From: an uncultured Veillonella sp.
GTDB lineage: Bacteria; Bacillota; Negativicutes; Veillonellales; Veillonellaceae
Reading direction: 5' to 3'
DNA length: 17,391 bases
Assembly (NCBI GenBank): GCA_900550175.1
Contig: URQX01000023.1
Coordinates: 1-17,391 of the forward strand
This document shows positions 13,233 through 17,391 of this stretch, piece after piece. Both the position numbers and the translations under genes were made by a program. The notes under the pieces are model-generated. The model ran no database searches. It saw only the letters and a list, made by a program, of their open reading frames with translations, and was not told the DNA's origin. How positions within the stretch are numbered: the stretch's first letter is position 1; every line of letters starts with the position of its first letter.

Positions 13233-14166
13233 CTATATACATCTTACCATAGAAAAACGAAGTCAAATAGAAGTTTTACGAAAAGAAGGATACTCTGTTC
13301 GTAGAATTGCTAGCTTAATCGGTGTCCATCATTCTACTGTAGCAAGAGAATTAAATCGCGTTGAAGGTGAATATTCTGCGATTAAAGCTCAACAGTTAGC
13401 AATTAGTAAGTCTGCTAATAAAGGTAGACCAACAAAGTTAACACCTCAATTAGCGGCTTTAATTGAATCCAGGTTACAACAAACTTGGTCTCCAGAAGAA
13501 ATAGTTGGTTCTGAATTAGTTGGGGTTCTAAGCTTTAAAACAATATATTCTTGGATCCATCGTGGTTTTCTTACTGTAACCGAAAAAGTACTTCGCCGGA
13601 AAGGCAAAAAGCCCGGCACACAGGAAACCCGTGGGCGCTTCAATGTTAAAAGGACCATTAGAGAACGACCTCAAGAAGTTGAAAACCGAGAGGTTTTTGG
13701 CCATTGGGAACTAGATACAATGGTTTCTTCTAGAGGTCAAAGTAAAGGCTGTTTAGCTACATTTATTGAACGTAAAACACGATTCTATATAGCAATAAAA
13801 ATGAATGATCACTCTAAAGATTCGATGTTTTTGCTATTAGTTCACTGTACAATACATTAACCAGTAAATTACTTAAAACCTTTACGGTGGACCGTGGTAA
13901 GGAATTTGCTTGCTATGAACAGGTTGAAAATGAATTTGGAATACCAATGTATTTTACGGATGCCTATGCAGCATGGCAACGAGGATCTAACGAAAATAGT
14001 AATGGTTTACTTCGAGAGTTTTTCCCCTAAGAAGACCGATTTAGCTAAAGTTACACCAGATAAACTAACAGAAGCACTAATGTTGATTAACAATCGACCT
14101 AGGAAATGCCTTGGATTTAAAACACTATTTGACATGTTTAAACATGAGATTAGAAAATTGATTTAA
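13228..14166 (+). pseudogene. IS30-family transposase, interrupted by two frameshifts
   Basis: Would encode about 311 residues. The N-terminus has an IS30 helix-turn-helix (KRSQIEVLRKEGYSVRRIASLIG, split here only by frame-independent reading). The catalytic triad is visible across frames: Asp in HWELDTM, Asp in TVDRGKEF (codon 13890) and Glu in GSNENSNG, 33 residues after the second Asp, the IS30 DD(33)E spacing. The first frameshift is near 13827-13831 (TTTTT; two extra T would explain it), after which the frame reads AISSLYNTLTSKLLK. The second is at 14024-14027 (CCCC; one extra C), after which it returns to the first frame as PKKTDLAKVTPDKL. The two shifts sum to three bases. GGAGG precedes the ATG. 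Probably inactive, unless the shifts are sequencing errors or slippage sites. Confidence 0.88.
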
Positions 14167-14168
14167 TT

Positions 14169-14199
14169 TTGTCGCATTACTTATTGCAATTCATCATAT
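14169..14199 (-). repeat. Right terminal inverted repeat of the IS30 element
   Basis: Complement of the left end apart from six mismatches; begins 3 bp after the transposase stop codon. Confidence 0.8.
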
Positions 14200-14227
14200 A
14201 AATTAAATGCTATCCTTAATAAAATTA

Positions 14228-14785
14228 CTAAAAAAAATATTCTCCTGCCTTAGTTATCATAAATGGCGCCATAAAGTTTGATTCTAACAAAGCCTCTCGA
14301 ATAAGTTCTTTATTATAAGGTACATGTAGTGTAGGAACTTTATTCATGTTATTGTTAAATACAGGAAGATTTTCCCAAAGTTTTTTAATATTAAATCTAA
14401 TCCCAGTATTATTAGCAATATATTCTTTATCCTTAAAATCTGGATAAATCACAATAATGGGAAGCCCTAAAGTGTTAATTCCATAATCGATTTCTTCTCT
14501 CAAAGCCCTGCTATTTTTTGTGTTCTTACTTAAAAATAAAACAATATTTTTAGATCCTCTCAATCTCTCGTGTAGTCTACTCTTTAAAGTTTCCCATGAA
14601 CTATCATCTCTGACATTATATGTACTTTTATGTGCATCTATAAAAGGAAATGAACAATCTTTACCTTTCCAAGCACAAAGTTGATTATAATAGATAAAGT
14701 CAGGAGTTGCAGCCGCACCAAGATTAGACTGACTAAAAGGTTCACTCACATAAAAGGCTGTATAATTTGCAATTCTTTTTATCAT
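14228..14785 (-). CDS. thsB: Thoeris TIR-domain protein (ThsB)
   Basis: Predicted sensor and NAD-processing enzyme of a Thoeris anti-phage system, 185 residues. It shows the ThsB/TIR-like pattern: an N-terminal strand (NYTAFYVSEPF), then FPFIDAHKSTYNVRDDSSWE, LKSRLHERLRGSKNIVLFLSKNTKNSRALREEIDYGINTLGLP and IIVIYPDF, i.e. alternating strands and helices. Glu98 in REEIDYGI falls at the conserved catalytic glutamate position. In type II Thoeris, TIR proteins make a histidine-ADP-ribose signal after infection; this activity is inferred from the partner gene. The ATG at 14785 is chosen because GAGGTG lies 6 nt upstream. In-frame GTG and ATG codons just before it overlap or crowd that site. Only 5 nt separate it from the thsA stop codon, so the pair is surely co-transcribed. 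Confidence 0.87.
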   Translation of the reverse strand: MIKRIANYTAFYVSEPFSQSNLGAAATPDFIYYNQLCAWKGKDCSFPFIDAHKSTYNVRDDSSWETLKSRLHERLRGSKNIVLFLSKNTKNSRALREEIDYGINTLGLPIIVIYPDFKDKEYIANNTGIRFNIKKLWENLPVFNNNMNKVPTLHVPYNKELIREALLESNFMAPFMITKAGEYFF

Positions 14786-14790
14786 TATCA

Positions 14791-15642
14791 TCACCTCAAT
14801 AAATTACTAAATGATCTCTTACATTCATATAGAGATAATTTTCTTTCATTCCCATAAATAACTATTTTGATTCTAGAGTTAAATTTAACTCTAGAAATAT
14901 ATAAGGTATACAGCATCGCTTTTAATAACTCTTCTTCACTTTTATTACCATCAAATCTAGAGATTCCTGTACCCAAAACCGGAATAACAATATCATGGCT
15001 AGCATAAACTCGATTAATTTCTTTCCACATTGTAGAAAGAGTATTAATGAATTCTACCATATTAGTATGAGCTTCATTCCTAGAATTTAATTCTGTCATT
15101 GATAACATAAGATATGTCTGATGATCATAACTACTATCATAACGTATTACTGTACCAAGAGGGAAACTATACAATCCATCTTTATTACATTTAAGTTTTA
15201 ACCTCTCTGCATCTTCTTTAACTAAAACATTAATATCCTCAATATTTCCATGATTTAATATTAATTGTCCATGCAAAGATTTTTTTGAAATTACTGAATC
15301 ATCAATTCTAGTATCAAAATGTGTATCGCACCCTATGACTTTCCAACCGTCTACCTCAAATAAATTCCCATATCTAATATCCACTAAGTTCTGATTTATA
15401 TTTAAGCAAACCTTTTCTCTGTAAAATTTACCAATTGCAAAATAGCTTAACCCCACTAATACTAGAAAACACAATATTAGGGTACCAAATTTTATTAGAA
15501 TACCGAAATCTTCTATAACACTTAATGATACTCCTAGAATTGTAAATATAGTTGATATAATAGTAAATATAAAAAGCGAGATTTCAATACTATCACGTAA
15601 TTGATAGCTACGACTATAATACCAATTCAATATCAAATTCAT
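14791..15642 (-). CDS. thsA: Type II Thoeris effector: two transmembrane helices plus macro domain (ThsA)
   Basis: Membrane effector of 283 residues. Two hydrophobic helices lie at about 21-43 (ISLFIFTIISTIFTILG) and 47-70 (LIKFGTLILCFLVLVGLSYF). A macro domain of the DUF6430 kind follows from about residue 86, with VDIRYGNLFE, VIGCDTHFDT and the ligand loop VIPVLGTGISRF (219-230). This TM-TM-macro arrangement next to a TIR gene defines type II Thoeris, in contrast to the SIR2-SLOG ThsA of type I. The macro domain is expected to bind the ADP-ribose-derived signal made by ThsB and trigger membrane damage that aborts infection. The ribosome site before the ATG at 15642 is weak (AAGGAT at about 11 nt). 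It lies 67 nt after the PD-(D/E)xK gene. Confidence 0.87.
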   Translation of the reverse strand: MNLILNWYYSRSYQLRDSIEISLFIFTIISTIFTILGVSLSVIEDFGILIKFGTLILCFLVLVGLSYFAIGKFYREKVCLNINQNLVDIRYGNLFEVDGWKVIGCDTHFDTRIDDSVISKKSLHGQLILNHGNIEDINVLVKEDAERLKLKCNKDGLYSFPLGTVIRYDSSYDHQTYLMLSMTELNSRNEAHTNMVEFINTLSTMWKEINRVYASHDIVIPVLGTGISRFDGNKSEEELLKAMLYTLYISRVKFNSRIKIVIYGNERKLSLYECKRSFSNLLR

Positions 15643-15709
15643 ACTCTTACGATCCTTATCTTAATTCAGAAAGTCTGATTGTATTATCTAGTAACAAATA
15701 TATAGATAA

Positions 15710-16786
15710 CTATTTTACATCTAATGATTGCAATCTTTGAACAATTTTATCTGCATACCCATAGATATCACTAATATTTTCAATTGTATATTTAATTTGT
15801 TCACCATTTTCTACAATGCCAATATATTTCTTGTTCTTTTTGATATAGATACGACATAACCATTTAGTAATATGATCGTCTAAAATAATTGCAAAGTAGC
15901 TTTCTTTGTCACTATAAGTAATCCGGTCTACATTTATATACTTACTTAGAATTGCTCTAACAATATAATATGATTCAAGTTCTTCTTCTGTTGTAACAAT
16001 TTTACTTTCTACTTCTTCATTACTATTTATTTCTTCGTTGTCTGATTGAGGGGTGCTTGATTCAGTTGGTTCAGTATTTGCAAAGGCAGTCTCAATCTTT
16101 TTACTAAGCATTTCTTTTATAATATAATCAAAGGCATTTTTTACAATAGGAGTATATTTTTCAATAATAGCCTGTGTTTTTACTCGATTATAAACACCTT
16201 TACCCAATATAAATTTAACTAATTCATCACTAGGATTTTCTATTTCATCTTTAATAATTTGTCGAATCTGAGCCTCATTTTTTAAGCCTTCTGCCGAATC
16301 ATAAATAGCATCTCGATCAAATTTCTCTTTTGTAAAATGCTGTAACTTTGCAATTTGCTCATCACGTAGTTCTAATAGATTAATTTCTAAAAATGGCGCT
16401 TCATCCATCTTATTGACTTCATCAATATCTGTATAGAATCTATATACAATACCGTTTGTAAGAATAGCAAACTTAGCTGTTGTTGTACCGAAATAACGAT
16501 ATAGTTGAGAGTCATGTTTTTCCAGTTTTTCATTAATTGATTTGCACTCAACTAAGATAACGGGCTCATTGTCTAGCTTGATTGCATAATCAACTTTTTC
16601 TCCCTTTTTAAGTCCCACATCTGCTACAAACTCTGGCATAAATTCATTTGGATTAAATACATCATAACCAAGGATTCTAAAGAACGGCATAATAAGGGAT
16701 GTCTTTGTTGCCTCTTCTGTCAAAATGTCATTCTTTAAAGTTTTAATCCGTTGCACATGTGATTTAATAAGACCTTCAAATTCCAT
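15710..16786 (-). CDS. HsdR_N-like PD-(D/E)xK nuclease-domain protein, 358 aa
   Basis: The N-terminal half (1-150) looks like the type I restriction enzyme R-subunit N-terminal domain: TEEATKTSLIMPFFRILGYDVF, VDYAIKLDNEPVILVECKSINEKL (Asp66 and the E-x-K of VECKS as metal-site residues) and FAILTNGIVYRFYTD. The middle is helical and the region around 245-280 is acidic and low in complexity (TEPTESSTPQSDNEEINSNEE). The C-terminus has a separate domain (ESYYIVRAILSKYI, FAIILDDHITKWLCRIYI). There are no helicase motifs and no HsdM or HsdS nearby, so it is not a full restriction system. Proteins of this kind are common as lone genes in defence islands and are often named 'restriction endonuclease or methylase'. 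AGGAGG lies 8 nt before the ATG. It may be transcribed with thsA and thsB. Confidence 0.8.
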   Translation of the reverse strand: MEFEGLIKSHVQRIKTLKNDILTEEATKTSLIMPFFRILGYDVFNPNEFMPEFVADVGLKKGEKVDYAIKLDNEPVILVECKSINEKLEKHDSQLYRYFGTTTAKFAILTNGIVYRFYTDIDEVNKMDEAPFLEINLLELRDEQIAKLQHFTKEKFDRDAIYDSAEGLKNEAQIRQIIKDEIENPSDELVKFILGKGVYNRVKTQAIIEKYTPIVKNAFDYIIKEMLSKKIETAFANTEPTESSTPQSDNEEINSNEEVESKIVTTEEELESYYIVRAILSKYINVDRITYSDKESYFAIILDDHITKWLCRIYIKKNKKYIGIVENGEQIKYTIENISDIYGYADKIVQRLQSLDVK

Positions 16787-17125
16787 AACAATACCTCCTA
16801 AACATCAATATATACACTTCATCTTATTTATATATTTCTACACAAAAACAAAAATCCCTGCATATATAAGCATAATTAATTTATAAAAGTAATAAACAAA
16901 ATATAATAAGCAAAGAGGCTGTAACAGAATGCAATAAAACCGCACTCTATTACAGCCCCTTTCATTTACTAACTTGCTTTCACAAGTTATTTATGGGTGT
17001 ATAGTTTTATGTATTGTGATTCGATTTTTTAACTAAAAAATTTACTTAATAATCTGTGTTTTTTACGAGTGTATTTACGAGGTTATTTACTAACATTATT
17101 TACTAATTTAGTTAATATTTTGTTT
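16787..17125. other. AT-rich intergenic region before the oxidoreductase gene
   Basis: No gene is seen in this 339-bp gap. It holds a hairpin (16912-16963), a small palindrome AACTTG-CTTTCA-CAAGTT (16971-16988), an A+T hairpin (TTTTTTAACTAAAAAA, 17024-17039) and three copies of ATTTACTAA spread over 16964-17110. The promoter of the 15710-16786 gene must lie near 16800-16860 but I cannot place it. Confidence 0.5.
16912..16963. terminator. Hairpin, probable terminator
   Basis: AAAGAGGCTGTAACAGAATGC (16912 onward) pairs with GCACTCTATTACAGCCCCTTT with a few mismatches around a 9-10-nt loop. Only moderate T-richness follows on either strand, so termination is likely but not strong. Confidence 0.6.
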
Positions 17126-17391
17126 TTATTGTTCCGCGTATGGAATTGCTAGTGGATGGTTATCGTATGTGCCTCTATGTTGGTCATAGATGGTTTCTGC
17201 ACCTGGTAGTGGTGGCAAGCCCAAGGAATCAGTACGTGTAAAGGCTTCAAATAGGCCTGGTGTTAGGTGCATGTTTGGAACATGTTCCGGTGTTACTTCG
17301 TGAACGATAGTATCACCTTTACCGTCCATAATTTTTTGACCAAATTCAGGATCTACCAAAGTACCACGGCCTACTGCGATGATGTCAGTGT
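17126..17391 (-). CDS. C-terminal part of a probable FMN-dependent oxidoreductase (old yellow enzyme-like)
   Basis: Partial: the reading frame stays open to the window edge, so the start lies outside. About 88 residues are visible. The first (TDIIAVGRGTLVDPEFGQK) match the end of the TIM barrel of NADH:flavin oxidoreductases, where the GR contacts the FMN phosphate. The remaining tail (VHEVTPEHVPNMHLTPGLFEAF, then LPPLPGAETIYDQHRG) is one I do not recognise in detail. No iron-sulphur or second flavin domain is seen before the stop codon. The family call rests on one motif. Confidence 0.55.
   Translation of the reverse strand, partial: TDIIAVGRGTLVDPEFGQKIMDGKGDTIVHEVTPEHVPNMHLTPGLFEAFTRTDSLGLPPLPGAETIYDQHRGTYDNHPLAIPYAEQ

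Larger units (their letters stand above)
13124..14199 (+). mobile_element. IS30-family insertion sequence, about 1.08 kb, transposase frameshifted
   Basis: One IS30-type transposase reading region lies between imperfect inverted repeats. The left end (13124-13154) reads ATATGATGAATTG and ends in GCGACAA; the right end (14169-14199, complement) reads the same, ending in GCGACAA, with six mismatches in 31. I see no direct target duplication beside the ends. The element lies between a complete terminator and the Thoeris genes. Confidence 0.85.

Noticed and set aside
13121..14202. Target-site duplication flanking the IS30 element
   Set aside because: The bases next to the ends (TAC on the left, AAA on the right) do not match, so no duplication can be claimed.
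15710..16786. Complete type I restriction-modification system
   Set aside because: There are no helicase motifs in the protein and no HsdM or HsdS genes nearby.
16964..17110. Short tandem or CRISPR-like repeats (ATTTACTAA copies)
   Set aside because: The copies are 9 nt, irregularly spaced and AT-rich; there are no spacers or cas genes.

Overview
The window looks like chromosomal DNA of a diderm Firmicute (Negativicutes), most likely Veillonella or a close relative. The strongest pointer is the first gene: a YadA-type trimeric autotransporter, which needs an outer membrane, that ends in an SLH domain of the kind used to tether envelope proteins in this group. AT-rich intergenic DNA, strong AGGAGG ribosome binding sites and a Gram-positive-style T-box leader fit. 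The genus is an inference.

Layout. 54-2048 (-): trimeric autotransporter adhesin behind a 730-bp AT-rich upstream region. 2781-3968 (-): flavodiiron protein (oxygen/NO detoxification) with a 19-bp palindrome just upstream of its ribosome binding site and a very long terminator hairpin. 4289-4828 (-): ECF-transporter S component, perhaps for niacin. 4929-5258 (-): small multidrug resistance pump. 5332-9719 (-): leucine operon leuA-leuC-leuD-leuB, controlled by a T-box riboswitch (9868-10112) with a clear promoter. 10203-11064: a region rich in small-RNA signals around a hypothetical gene (10333-10740). 11125-11754 (-): exported protein of unknown function. 11939-12499 (+): DinJ/YafQ-type toxin-antitoxin pair. 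12726-13073 (+): small CxCxxC protein. 13124-14199: IS30-family element with a frameshifted transposase. 14228-16786 (-): defence island made of a type II Thoeris system (TIR protein ThsB plus two-TM/macro-domain ThsA) behind a PD-(D/E)xK, HsdR_N-like protein. 17126-17391 (-): 3' end of a probable FMN-dependent oxidoreductase.

How the parts work together. The leu genes form one transcription unit: 1-nt gaps separate leuA/leuC and leuC/leuD, and the ribosome binding sites lie in the 3' ends of the preceding genes, so translation is probably coupled. Uncharged tRNA-Leu is expected to open the T-box. In the defence island, ThsB is expected to make a nucleotide signal from NAD that is sensed by the macro domain of membrane-bound ThsA; the nuclease-like gene upstream may be a third member or a neighbour.

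The least explained signal is at 10813-10998. Two opposed promoters converge on one bidirectional terminator, with an imperfect 17/18-nt direct repeat on either side and a hairpin covering a strong Shine-Dalgarno sequence. This is the layout of par/Fst-like type I toxin-antitoxin RNA loci, but no convincing toxin peptide can be read. A second possible small RNA lies at about 10203-10275.
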